Below are positions 17,593-26,833 of a stretch of 64,000 nucleotides of DNA, in pieces. Position 1 is the stretch's first letter; each line of letters opens with the position of its first letter. Under the pieces are notes generated by a model, which saw only the letters and a program-made list of their open reading frames with translations, did not search any database and was not told the origin of the DNA. Source of the DNA: Ralstonia mannitolilytica (GTDB lineage Bacteria; Pseudomonadota; Gammaproteobacteria; Burkholderiales; Burkholderiaceae); assembly GCF_905397375.1 (NCBI RefSeq), contig NZ_CAJPVG010000005.1, positions 62,001-126,000 on the forward strand. Direction: 5' to 3'. The position numbers and the translations under genes are program-made.

Positions 17593-18627
17593 ATGGGACG
17601 TCCTGGAGCAGGAGACACCAAGGGCCGCATTCTGGAAGCCACCGAACTGCTGTTCATCGAGTTCGGCTACGAGGCGATGTCGTTGCGGCAGATCACGGCG
17701 CGCGCCAAGGTCAACCTGGCCGCGGTCAACTACCACTTCGGCAGCAAGGAAGCGCTGATGCAGTCGGTGCTCGGACGCCGGCTCGATCCGCTCAACACGC
17801 GCCGGCTCGCCCTGCTGACCGCCTGCGAGGAGCGCTGGACGAAGGAGCAGCTTTCCTGCGATCACGTGCTGGGCGCGCTGTTCGTGCCGGCCTTGCAGAT
17901 GGCGCGCAATCCGGAAACGGGCGGCCCCGCCTTCCTGCGCCTGATGGGCCGCGTGTACTCCGACACCTCGCCGTTCGTGCAGAACTACCTGCTTGGCCAC
18001 TACGCGCCGGTCTTCGATCGGTTCTTCGAAGCCTTCTCCCGTGCGTTGCCGCACGTGCCGCGCCCGGAACTCGGCTGGCGCCTGCACTTCGCGCTCAAGG
18101 CGCTGGCAGGCGTGCTGGCGGGTGACGACCTGAACAACCTGCTGCCGCTGTTCACGCAGGGCAAGCCGATGAACGATGCATCGCTGCTGGCACGCCTGAC
18201 CGCGCTGGTGGTGGCCACATTGAATGCGCCGTTGCCGGGCGAGGCGGGAGCGCTGGACCAGGTGGTCGAGCTGGCCGAAGCGCAGGTGCCCACACCGGTG
18301 GCACATGCCGACGACGCGGCCGGCGGCAACGATGGCGGCCACGGCGGCGCCGGCCGTCAGGGCGGCCGCCTGACGGAGCGCAGCGCCACGCCGGCCACCG
18401 CATCGCCATTCCCGGGCGATCTCTTTGGCCGCACGCCTGGCGCACGCACCGCCATGCAGCAACACGACGGACTGAACGCCGATGAACACGGCGATCACGA
18501 CGACGAGGCCGACACCTCGGCTGCACCGACCGCACGCACACGGGCCTTGGCCATCCGCCGCAGCAACGCGGCGCGCGCGATCTTTCCGGCCAACCCGATG
18601 CGCCCGTGGCGCAGTCCGGGAGCCTGA
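17593..18627 (+). CDS. TetR-family regulator of fatty-acid cluster, extended C-terminus
   Basis: The start is ATG at 17593 behind GGAG. The product has 344 residues, against roughly 200-240 for related TetR proteins. Residues 8-60 are the helix-turn-helix (ILEATELLFIEFGYEAMSLR, AAVNYHFGSKEALM), and the ligand domain runs to about 230. The remaining ~115 residues are low-complexity, Ala/Gly/Asp/His-rich (GGNDGGHGGAG, NADEHGDHDDEAD) and have no counterpart I know. The gene precedes a fadE-fabG-maoC-fadI-fadD run and resembles regulators that sense acyl-CoA or fatty acids. The tail may be a real extension or a lost stop codon. Confidence 0.78.
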   Translation: MGRPGAGDTKGRILEATELLFIEFGYEAMSLRQITARAKVNLAAVNYHFGSKEALMQSVLGRRLDPLNTRRLALLTACEERWTKEQLSCDHVLGALFVPALQMARNPETGGPAFLRLMGRVYSDTSPFVQNYLLGHYAPVFDRFFEAFSRALPHVPRPELGWRLHFALKALAGVLAGDDLNNLLPLFTQGKPMNDASLLARLTALVVATLNAPLPGEAGALDQVVELAEAQVPTPVAHADDAAGGNDGGHGGAGRQGGRLTERSATPATASPFPGDLFGRTPGARTAMQQHDGLNADEHGDHDDEADTSAAPTARTRALAIRRSNAARAIFPANPMRPWRSPGA

Positions 18628-18744
18628 CCGCCCCGGTACTCGCCGCGCGGCGCCGTCGCGCCCAGGCACGGCAGTCGCTCGGGCGCTGGCGTGATGCCGC
18701 CCGCCGACACGTACGGCACATGAACGCATCCAACGGAGACCCTC

Positions 18745-21255
18745 ATGACGACGATCTGGATCGTCCTGCTTTGCATCGCCGCGCTCGGGCTTGCCAGCAT
18801 GGAAGCCTCGGCGCTCGCCTGGCTGATCATGACCGGCGTGTGGCTGGCCGCCGGCGCGTGGCTCGGCCTCGTGGGCCCGGCGGCGACCACCGTACTCGCC
18901 ATCGTCTTCGTGCTGCCTGCGCTGGTGCTCGCGATCAAGCCGCTGCGCCGCGCTCTGATCACCCGGCGCGTGCTGGCGATGTTCCGCAAGATCATGCCGG
19001 AGATGTCGCAGACCGAACGCGACGCCATCGAGGCCGGCACGGTCTGGTGGGATGCCGAACTGTTCTCGGGCCGGCCGAACTGGTCGCGCCTGCTGTCTTC
19101 ACCGCAGCCTCGCCTGTCGCCCGAAGAACAATCGTTCCTCGACGTGGAAACCGAGAAGCTCTGCGACCTGGCCAACGACTGGGAGAGCACGCAGATCTGG
19201 CAGGACATGTCGCCCGAAGCGTGGGCGTACGCCAAGGAGGCCGGCTTCCTCGGCATGATTATCCCGAAGGAGTACGGCGGCAAAGGGTTCTCGGCCTATG
19301 CGCACTCGCAGGTCGTGATGAAGCTGGCAACGCGGTGCTCGGCGGCCACCGTGTCCGTCATGGTGCCCAACTCCCTGGGGCCGGCCGAGCTGCTGCTGCA
19401 CTACGGCACCGAGGCACAGAAGAACCACTACCTGCCGCGCCTCGCCCGCGGTGAGGAGATTCCCTGCTTTGCGTTGACCAACGCGTATGCGGGATCCGAT
19501 GCGGCGGCCATCCCGGATGTCGGCGTGGTCTGTCGCGGCATGCACGAAGGCCGCGAGACGCTTGGTTTTCGCGTGACCTGGAGCAAGCGCTACATCACGC
19601 TCGGCCCCATTGCGACGGTGCTGGGCCTGGCCTTCCGCGCGGTCGATCCGGATGGCCTGCTCGGCGGCGACAAGGAGCCCGGCATCACGTGCGCGCTCAT
19701 CCCGACCCAGCATCCGGGCGTGAACATCGGCCGCCGCCATTGGCCGCTGAACGCGGTGTTCCAGAACGGCCCGAACTGGGGCAAGGATGTGTTCATCCCG
19801 ATCGACTGGGTGATCGGCGGGCAGGCGCAGGTCGGCCGCGGCTGGCGCATGCTGATGGAATGCCTCGCTGCGGGCCGCGCGATCTCGCTGCCGTCGTCCA
19901 ACGTGGGGCTGGCCAAGCTGGCGGTGCGCAGCACGGGCGCCTATGCCGCCGTGCGCCGCCAGTTCCGCACCCCCATCGGCAAGTTCGAGGGCATCCAGGA
20001 GGCGCTCGGCCGCATGGGCGGCAATCTCTACATGATGGATGCGGCGCGGCGCCTGTCTGCGCTTGCCGTGGACCTCGGCGAGAAGCCTTCGGTCATCTCC
20101 GCCATTGCCAAGTACCACGTCACCGAACGGGCGCGCGATGTGGTCAACGATGCGATGGACATCGTCGGCGGCAAGGGCATCTGCATGGGGCCAAACAACT
20201 TCCTGGCGCGCGCGTATCAGCAGGTGCCGATCGCGATCACGGTGGAAGGCGCGAACATCATGACGCGCTGCCTGATCATCTTCGGGCAGGGCGTGATCCG
20301 CTGCCATCCGTACGTGCTGCGCGAGATGACCGCCGCGCAAGGCGCCGACTCGCCCGAGACGCTGCGCGCGTTCGATGCAGCGCTGTTCGGCCACGGCGCC
20401 TTCATCGCGGGCAACTTCGTGCGGGCGTTCCTGCATGCGCTGTCGGGCGGCCGCGTGGCGCCGGCGCCAGGCAACGCCGCGCCCGAGATGCAGCGCTATT
20501 ACCGCGCCGTGAACCGCTTCTCGACGGCGCTGGCACTGCTGTCGGACGTGGCGATGTTCACACTGGGCGGCACACTCAAGCGCCGCGAGAGCATCACCGG
20601 GCGCCTTGGCGACATCCTTTCGCAGATGTACCTGGTCTCGGCTGCACTCAAGCGCTTCGAAGACGAAGGCCGCCCGGCCGAAGATGCACCGCTCGTGCAT
20701 TGGTCGGTGCAGGATGCGCTGGTGCGTGCGCAGGACGCGCTCGACGGCGTGCTGGCGAACTTCCCGAGCGCGGGCATCGCCGGATTGCTTCGCGCGATGA
20801 TCTTCCCGTTCGGTGCCCCGTATCGCAAACCGTCGGATGCGCTTGCGGCGCAGGTGGCCGAACTGATGCAGACGCCGGGGGCCGCACGCGATCGCCTGCT
20901 GGCCGATTCGTACTGCCCCACGCCCGACATCGACCCGATCGCCTACGGCGAAGAAGCCTTCCGCCTGCAGCCGACCGTGGACGCCATCGAGCAGCGCCTG
21001 AAACCCGCCATCCGCGAGGGGAAGCTTCCGCCCGTGCCGCAGAGCCTCCCCGACTTTGAAGCGTGGACCGCACAAGCCGTGGCACAGAAGCTCATCGACG
21101 AGGCGGAACGCAAGCAGTTGTGCGACTACGCGCGCTTCGGCGAACACGCCGTCGCCGTGGATGACTTCCCGCCGGACTTCAACCTGCTGGCCGACCTGCA
21201 GCGCCGCAAGGATGCGCTCGACGCGTTGCAGACCACCGAGCGCCGCGCGGCGTAA
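18745..21255 (+). CDS. fadE: Acyl-CoA dehydrogenase, FadE type
   Basis: This 836-residue protein is close in length to E. coli FadE (814). The N-terminus (about residues 4-60) has two hydrophobic segments that anchor it to the inner membrane. The acyl-CoA dehydrogenase core starts near 100 (PEAWAYAKEAGFLGMIIPKEYGG) with the flavin-binding CFALTNAYAGSDA and the substrate region GRAISLPSSNVG, followed by a DUF1974-like C-terminal domain. It introduces the trans-2 double bond into acyl-CoA, passing electrons via FAD to ETF. It is 117 bp after the TetR gene and opens the degradation operon. Confidence 0.92.
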   Translation: MTTIWIVLLCIAALGLASMEASALAWLIMTGVWLAAGAWLGLVGPAATTVLAIVFVLPALVLAIKPLRRALITRRVLAMFRKIMPEMSQTERDAIEAGTVWWDAELFSGRPNWSRLLSSPQPRLSPEEQSFLDVETEKLCDLANDWESTQIWQDMSPEAWAYAKEAGFLGMIIPKEYGGKGFSAYAHSQVVMKLATRCSAATVSVMVPNSLGPAELLLHYGTEAQKNHYLPRLARGEEIPCFALTNAYAGSDAAAIPDVGVVCRGMHEGRETLGFRVTWSKRYITLGPIATVLGLAFRAVDPDGLLGGDKEPGITCALIPTQHPGVNIGRRHWPLNAVFQNGPNWGKDVFIPIDWVIGGQAQVGRGWRMLMECLAAGRAISLPSSNVGLAKLAVRSTGAYAAVRRQFRTPIGKFEGIQEALGRMGGNLYMMDAARRLSALAVDLGEKPSVISAIAKYHVTERARDVVNDAMDIVGGKGICMGPNNFLARAYQQVPIAITVEGANIMTRCLIIFGQGVIRCHPYVLREMTAAQGADSPETLRAFDAALFGHGAFIAGNFVRAFLHALSGGRVAPAPGNAAPEMQRYYRAVNRFSTALALLSDVAMFTLGGTLKRRESITGRLGDILSQMYLVSAALKRFEDEGRPAEDAPLVHWSVQDALVRAQDALDGVLANFPSAGIAGLLRAMIFPFGAPYRKPSDALAAQVAELMQTPGAARDRLLADSYCPTPDIDPIAYGEEAFRLQPTVDAIEQRLKPAIREGKLPPVPQSLPDFEAWTAQAVAQKLIDEAERKQLCDYARFGEHAVAVDDFPPDFNLLADLQRRKDALDALQTTERRAA

Positions 21256-21287
21256 CACCACCAACGCGCCACCACACAACCACAACG

Positions 21288-22700
21288 ATGCAAGACAAGT
21301 ACCTCGATTTCGTCGGTTCCAGTTTCGGCAAGTGGCTCTCGGCCAACCTGGGCCTGCCGCAGCCGGTGCCGCTGCGCCGCTATCGGCCGGGAGAGCCGGA
21401 ATTCGTCGGCCCGTTCCTGGTGGGTGCGGCACCGGGCGGCGCGATGCGCGAGGTGCTCGCCGCGCTGTTTGCCGGGATTGGTGTGCCGACACGCTTTCAT
21501 GAAAGCGATCCGGAATGGCTCGGCGCGGCCAACCGGCATGGGCAGATCACAGGCCGCTTCGTCGCGCCGACGGGCAAGGACGGCGATGCGTTCGACCGCA
21601 TCGGCGGCATCGTCTTCGATGCAACGAGCATCACCTCCATTGACGGGCTCGACGCGCTGTACCACGTCTTCCACGACGGTGTGCGCGCGATCGGACGCTG
21701 CGGCCGCGTAGTCGTGATCGGACGCCCACCCGAACGCTGCAGGACACCGGAGGCCGCCATTGCCCAGCGTGCGCTCGAAGGGCTGACCCGTTCGCTCGGC
21801 AAGGAAATCCGGCGCGGCTGCACGGCACAGCTCGTCTACGTTGCGGCAGGCGCCGAAGGCGCGGCGGAATCGACGTTGCGCTTCCTGCTGTCGGCGCGCT
21901 CGGCCTATGTGTCGGGGCAGGTGGTGCGCGTTGGCGCCGCGGTGCCGCGCTCGGTGGATTGGCAAAAACCGTTGGCCGGGCGCACCGCGCTGGTCACGGG
22001 CGCGTCGCGCGGGATCGGTGCTGCCATTGCGCACGTGCTCGCGCGCGACGGTGCGCGGGTCCTGTGTCTCGACGTGCCAGCCGCGCAGGACGGGTTGAAC
22101 AGCGTCGCCCAGGAGATCGGCGGCGAAGCGCTGGCGTATGACATCGCCGCGCCGCAGACGCCTGCCCTGCTCGCACAGCAGATCGCCGCGCTCGGAGGCA
22201 TCGACGTCCTCGTGCACAACGCCGGCATCACGCGCGACAAGACGATCGCCCGCATGACCGAAGCCGCATGGCGGGCCGTGCTCGACATCAACCTGGCAGC
22301 GCAGCTGCGCATCAACGAGGCGCTGCTCGCGGCCAACGCGTTGCGCTCGGGCGGCGCCATCGTCTGCGTGTCGTCCATCAGCGGCATTGCGGGCAACCTC
22401 GGGCAGACCAACTACGCGACGTCCAAGGCAGGCGTGATCGGCCTCGTGCAGGCGAGCGCGCCGCTGCTGGCCGAACGTGGGATCACCATCAACGCCGTCG
22501 CGCCCGGCTTTATCGAGACGCAGATGACGGCGGCCGTACCGTTCGCAATCCGCGAAGCGGGCCGCCGCATGAACGCGATGAGCCAGGGCGGCCAGCCGGT
22601 CGACGTGGCCGAAGCGATTGCGTGGTTTGCAAACCCCGCCTCGAACGGTGTGACCGGCAACGTCGTGCGCGTGTGCGGCCAAAGCCTGCTCGGAGCCTGA
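21288..22700 (+). CDS. Two-domain 3-oxoacyl reductase (high-molecular-weight FabG)
   Basis: This 470-residue protein is about twice the size of ordinary FabG. Residues 1-225 form a degenerate nucleotide-binding-like domain. The C-terminal half is a complete short-chain dehydrogenase: TGASRGIG at 237-244, NAG at 311-313, Ser-363, Tyr-376 and Lys-380 (TNYATSKAG). The layout matches FabG4-type reductases, which act on 3-oxoacyl-CoA or reverse the step on 3-hydroxyacyl-CoA. It follows fadE by 32 bp and replaces the FadB dehydrogenase expected in a beta-oxidation operon. Confidence 0.88.
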   Translation: MQDKYLDFVGSSFGKWLSANLGLPQPVPLRRYRPGEPEFVGPFLVGAAPGGAMREVLAALFAGIGVPTRFHESDPEWLGAANRHGQITGRFVAPTGKDGDAFDRIGGIVFDATSITSIDGLDALYHVFHDGVRAIGRCGRVVVIGRPPERCRTPEAAIAQRALEGLTRSLGKEIRRGCTAQLVYVAAGAEGAAESTLRFLLSARSAYVSGQVVRVGAAVPRSVDWQKPLAGRTALVTGASRGIGAAIAHVLARDGARVLCLDVPAAQDGLNSVAQEIGGEALAYDIAAPQTPALLAQQIAALGGIDVLVHNAGITRDKTIARMTEAAWRAVLDINLAAQLRINEALLAANALRSGGAIVCVSSISGIAGNLGQTNYATSKAGVIGLVQASAPLLAERGITINAVAPGFIETQMTAAVPFAIREAGRRMNAMSQGGQPVDVAEAIAWFANPASNGVTGNVVRVCGQSLLGA

Positions 22701-22707
22701 GACGACC

Positions 22708-23640
22708 ATGCGCGCCACCCCCACCGCACGCCTGCCCGCCACGCCGTTCACTGCCACGCAGACGCTGGTGACGGAAGCGCCGTCGCCCGGCACGCTGGCA
22801 TGGCGGGCGCTGCTGTCGCAACGCAAGGGCAAGCGCGGCGGGCCGCTGCCGCGCCGCACGCTGGTCCGCCAGGAGGTGCCGCTCGATGCCGCGCACATCG
22901 CGCAATACGGGGCGGTGTGCGGCTTTTCGCCGGCGCACGGCGTGCCGATGACGTATCCGCATGTGCTGGGCTTTCCGCTGCAGCTCATGCTGATGACGGA
23001 ATCGGCGTTTCCGTATCCGGTGATCGGCCTGGTGCACCTGTGCAACACGATCCGGCAGCACCAGCGCCTGCAGATCGGCGAGCGCGTGCGGGTGGAGGTG
23101 CGCCCGCGGCGGCTGTTCCAGCATCCGCGCGGACAGGCGTTCGCCATCGAGACGGCCATTGTCCGGACGGGCGCGGTGGTGTGGGAATCGCTGTCCACGT
23201 ATCTGCGCGTTGGCGTGCAATCGCCGCAGGGGGCGCCGCTGATTGCGCTGCCCGCGGCGCAAGGTCTGTCGCCCGACGGCCACTGGGACGTGCCTGCCGA
23301 CACGGGCCGCCGCTACGCGGCCGTATCGGGGGACTGGAACCCGATCCACGTCTCGGCCATCGGCGCGAAACTGTTCGGCTTTGCGCACCCGATCGCACAC
23401 GGCATGTGGACGAAGGCGCGCGCCGTGGCGGCGTTGCTGCCGGCCACGCCGCTCACGGCAGGCGAGGTCGTCGCCGAGTTCAAGACGCCGCTTTCGCTGC
23501 CGGGCGCGGCCACGCTGTGGCAGGCCGAAGCCGCGACACCCGGGCGCGCCTTTGAGGTGCGCAACATCGCGGGCGACAAACCCTATTTGCGCGGCGTGCT
23601 CACGCTGCTGCCGGCACAACAGGAACACACCGGAGACTGA
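22708..23640 (+). CDS. MaoC-type (R)-enoyl hydratase, double hot-dog
   Basis: This 310-residue protein has two hot-dog domains, only the C-terminal of which looks catalytic. There AVSGDWNPIHVSAIGA gives the hydratase-2 dyad Asp-209 and His-214, followed by AHPIAHGMW. Enzymes of this type interconvert trans-2-enoyl-CoA and (R)-3-hydroxyacyl-CoA. The start is seven bases after the FabG stop, so the two are translationally close. Together with the reductase it forms an (R)-specific hydration and redox pair instead of the (S)-specific FadB pair. Confidence 0.88.
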   Translation: MRATPTARLPATPFTATQTLVTEAPSPGTLAWRALLSQRKGKRGGPLPRRTLVRQEVPLDAAHIAQYGAVCGFSPAHGVPMTYPHVLGFPLQLMLMTESAFPYPVIGLVHLCNTIRQHQRLQIGERVRVEVRPRRLFQHPRGQAFAIETAIVRTGAVVWESLSTYLRVGVQSPQGAPLIALPAAQGLSPDGHWDVPADTGRRYAAVSGDWNPIHVSAIGAKLFGFAHPIAHGMWTKARAVAALLPATPLTAGEVVAEFKTPLSLPGAATLWQAEAATPGRAFEVRNIAGDKPYLRGVLTLLPAQQEHTGD

Positions 23641-23644
23641 ACCC

Positions 23645-24976
23645 ATGCTCGTGAATGCGCAGGGCAGCGCGCAGGTGCGCCGCGTCGCCATCCTCGGCGG
23701 CAACCGCATCCCGTTCGCCCGCTCGAACACCGCCTACGCCACGGCATCGAACCAGCAGATGCTGACCGCCGCCATGCAGGGCCTGATCGACCGTTTCAAC
23801 CTGCATGGCCAGCGGCTTGACGAAGTGGTGGCCGGCGCGGTCATCAAGCACGCACGCGACTTCAACCTGGCGCGCGAGACGGTGCTCTCCACCACGCTGG
23901 CCAGGCAGACGCCCGCCTACGACGTGCAGCAGGCGTGCGGCACCGGCCTCGAAGCCGCCATCCTCATCGCCAACAAGATTGCGCTGGGGCAGATCGACGT
24001 GGGCATTGCCGGCGGCACGGATACCACGTCCGACGCGCCCATCGGCCTGAACGAAAAGATGCGCAAGGTGCTGCTGGAGGCCAATCGCGCCAAGTCCACC
24101 GGCGCACGCATCAAGGCGCTTGCCGGGCTGCGGCCGTCGATGTTCGTGCGCCCGCTGCTGCCGCGCAACAGCGAGCCGCGCACGGGCCTGTCGATGGGCG
24201 AGCACTGCGAACTGATGGCCAAGCGCTGGGGCATCCGCCGCGAAGACCAGGACGCCCTCGCGCTGCGCAGCCACCAGAACCTGAGCGCCGCCTACGAGCG
24301 CGGCTTCTTCACCGACCTGATGACCGCCCACCTCGGGCTCGACCGCGACAACAACCTGCGCACCAACCTCACCATCGAACAGCTGGCGAAGTTGCAGCCG
24401 GTGTTCGACCGCAGCGAGGCCGGCACGCTGACCGCAGGCAACTCGACCCCGCTGACCGACGGCGCATCGTGCGTGCTGCTCGCCAGCGAGGAATGGGCGC
24501 GCACGCACAACCTGCCCGTGCTCGCCTACATGACCTGCGCCGACACGGCCGCCGTCGACTTCTTCAGCGGCACCCCCGAGCAGAACGAAGGCCTGCTGAT
24601 GGCGCCGGCCTATGCCGTCTCGCGGATGCTGCAACGCGCGGGCCTGACGCTGCAGGACTTCGACTACTACGAGATCCACGAGGCCTTTGCCGCGCAGGTG
24701 CTGTGCACGCTCGCGGCGTGGGAGTCGCCCGAGTACTGCCGGGAAAAGCTCGGCCGCAGCAGCCCGCTCGGCAGTATCGACCGCAGCAGGCTGAACGTGA
24801 ACGGCAGCTCCCTCGGCACCGGCCACCCGTTTGCCGCCACGGGCGGGCGCATCGTCGCCACGCTCGCCAAGATGCTGGCGCAGCGCGGCAGCGGGCGGGG
24901 GCTGGTGTCGATCTGCGCGGCAGGCGGCCAGGGCGTGGTCGCCATCCTGGAGCGCCCCGAAAACATGTCGCATTGA
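23645..24976 (+). CDS. Acetyl-CoA acyltransferase (thiolase), FadI/FadA type
   Basis: This 443-residue thiolase has the acyl-accepting Cys-98 in QQACGTGLEA, the general-base His-345 in IHEAFAAQ, and the second active-site Cys-424 in ICAAGGQG. It carries the longer loop region of FadI-like thiolases. It cleaves 3-oxoacyl-CoA with CoA to acetyl-CoA and a shortened acyl-CoA, or condenses in reverse. It starts five bases after the MaoC stop, in the same operon. Confidence 0.92.
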   Translation: MLVNAQGSAQVRRVAILGGNRIPFARSNTAYATASNQQMLTAAMQGLIDRFNLHGQRLDEVVAGAVIKHARDFNLARETVLSTTLARQTPAYDVQQACGTGLEAAILIANKIALGQIDVGIAGGTDTTSDAPIGLNEKMRKVLLEANRAKSTGARIKALAGLRPSMFVRPLLPRNSEPRTGLSMGEHCELMAKRWGIRREDQDALALRSHQNLSAAYERGFFTDLMTAHLGLDRDNNLRTNLTIEQLAKLQPVFDRSEAGTLTAGNSTPLTDGASCVLLASEEWARTHNLPVLAYMTCADTAAVDFFSGTPEQNEGLLMAPAYAVSRMLQRAGLTLQDFDYYEIHEAFAAQVLCTLAAWESPEYCREKLGRSSPLGSIDRSRLNVNGSSLGTGHPFAATGGRIVATLAKMLAQRGSGRGLVSICAAGGQGVVAILERPENMSH

Positions 24977-25061
24977 ACCGACGGGCCTACGGGAACGGCC
25001 CGCTCATCCAACCCGCGCGGCACATAACAAAACCATGCCGCGTTTCATGGACGGAGACACC

Positions 25062-26804
25062 ATGAACACCGTTGCCGACCGCAGCAATCTGACCGACCGC
25101 ATCTGGCTGAAGTCGTATCCCGAAGGCGTGCCCGCCGAGATCGACCCCGACCGCTACCACTCCCTGGCCGAGGTGTTTCGCGAATCGGTGGAGAAATACC
25201 GCACCCGCGTCGCCTACGTGAGTGTCGGCACGGAGATGACCTACGACCAATGCGAACGCCAGGCGAAGCACTTCGCGGCATGGCTGCAGTCACGCGGCGT
25301 GAAGAAGGGCGACCGCGTGGCAATCATGCTGCCCAACAGCCTGCAGTACCCGGTGTGCCTGTTCGGCACGCTGCTGGCCGGCGCCATCGTCGTCAACGTG
25401 AACCCGCTGTACACGGTGCCCGAACTGGCGCACCAGTTGCGCGATTCCGGCGCGCAGACCATCGTCGTGCTGGAGAACTTCGCGCGCACGCTGGAGCAGG
25501 CCTTGCCTGGCACCCAGGTGCGCAACATCGTCATCACCGGCATTGGCGACCTGATGGGCGGCGCGCTCAACCTCAAGGGCCGCGCGCTGAACTTTGTGAT
25601 GCGCCACGTGCAGAAGCAGGTGCCGCCGTACACGCTGCCCTCCCCCGTCTGGCTGCGCGATGCGCTCGCCACGGGACGCTCGCGCACGCTGCAGCCGGTG
25701 CAGCTGGAACCCCAAGACATCGCCTTCCTGCAATACACCGGTGGCACCACGGGCGTGGCCAAGGGCGCGATGCTGACCCACCGCAACATCATCGCGAACC
25801 TGCTGCAGGCGGAAGTGTGGTCCAAGGGCATGCTCTCGGATGAGGCGGAGACCAACGTCACGCTGCTGCCGCTGTATCACATCTTCTCGCTCACGGTGAA
25901 CCTGCTGATGTTCATGACCATGGGCGGGCGCAACATCCTGATCGCCAATCCGCGCGATACCAAGCGCGTGCTGTTCATCCTCCGCAAGGAACGCTTCTCG
26001 GGCATCGCGGGCGTCAACACGCTGTTCAACGCGCTGCTGGAAGACCCGGAATTCGCCAACCGCGACTTCTCGGCCATGAAGATCACCATCGGCGGCGGCA
26101 TGGCCGTGCAGCGCGCGATTGCAGAGCGCTGGAAGAAGGTCACCGGCCACACCATCGTCGAAGGATATGGGCTGACGGAATGCTCGCCGGTCGTGTCGAT
26201 GAACCCGCCGGACATCACCGAGTTCAGCGGCACGATCGGCCTGCCGGCACCGTCCACGGAAGTGCGCTTCAAGCGCGACGACGGCACCATCGCACCGATC
26301 GGTGAACCCGGCGAGCTGCAGGTGCGCGGCCCGCAGGTCATGCGCGGCTACTGGCAGCGCCCGGACGAGACCGCGAAGGTGATCGACGCCGACGGGTGGT
26401 TCTCCACCGGCGACATCGGCGTGATGGACGCCAACGGCTACATCCGGCTGATCGACCGCAAGAAGGACATGATCCTCGTCTCGGGCTTCAACGTGTACCC
26501 GAACGAAATCGAGGACGTGGTGGCGCTCCATCCCGGGGTGCTCGAGGTGGCCGCCATCGGCGTGCCGGACCCGGTGGCGGGCGAACGCGTGAAGATCATC
26601 GTCGTGCCACGCACCGGCGCGCTCACGGAAGCCGCGCTGCTCGAACACTGTCGTGCGCATCTGACCGGCTACAAGATGCCGCGCATCGTCGAGTTCCGCC
26701 ACGAAGAACTGCCCAAATCGACCGTCGGAAAGATCCTGCGCCGCGAACTGCGCGATGCCGACCCCGACATCCAGCGCGCCCGGGCCGCGCAGGCACAGCA
26801 ATGA
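25062..26804 (+). CDS. fadD: Long-chain-fatty-acid-CoA ligase
   Basis: The start chosen is ATG at 25062, eight bases after ACGGAGAC; an in-frame ATG at 25035 is less well placed. The 580-residue protein is an adenylate-forming enzyme with the P-loop YTGGTTGVAKGAML, YGLTECSPVV for adenine contact, STGDIGVMD and the C-terminal hinge DRKKDMILVSGFNVYPNEIE, and catalytic Lys in KSTVGKILRRELR. It activates fatty acids to acyl-CoA at the inner face of the membrane, supplying FadE. It is the last enzyme of the operon. Confidence 0.93.
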   Translation: MNTVADRSNLTDRIWLKSYPEGVPAEIDPDRYHSLAEVFRESVEKYRTRVAYVSVGTEMTYDQCERQAKHFAAWLQSRGVKKGDRVAIMLPNSLQYPVCLFGTLLAGAIVVNVNPLYTVPELAHQLRDSGAQTIVVLENFARTLEQALPGTQVRNIVITGIGDLMGGALNLKGRALNFVMRHVQKQVPPYTLPSPVWLRDALATGRSRTLQPVQLEPQDIAFLQYTGGTTGVAKGAMLTHRNIIANLLQAEVWSKGMLSDEAETNVTLLPLYHIFSLTVNLLMFMTMGGRNILIANPRDTKRVLFILRKERFSGIAGVNTLFNALLEDPEFANRDFSAMKITIGGGMAVQRAIAERWKKVTGHTIVEGYGLTECSPVVSMNPPDITEFSGTIGLPAPSTEVRFKRDDGTIAPIGEPGELQVRGPQVMRGYWQRPDETAKVIDADGWFSTGDIGVMDANGYIRLIDRKKDMILVSGFNVYPNEIEDVVALHPGVLEVAAIGVPDPVAGERVKIIVVPRTGALTEAALLEHCRAHLTGYKMPRIVEFRHEELPKSTVGKILRRELRDADPDIQRARAAQAQQ

Positions 26805-26833
26805 GTACAACGACCATCGCACGGGAGACCCGC

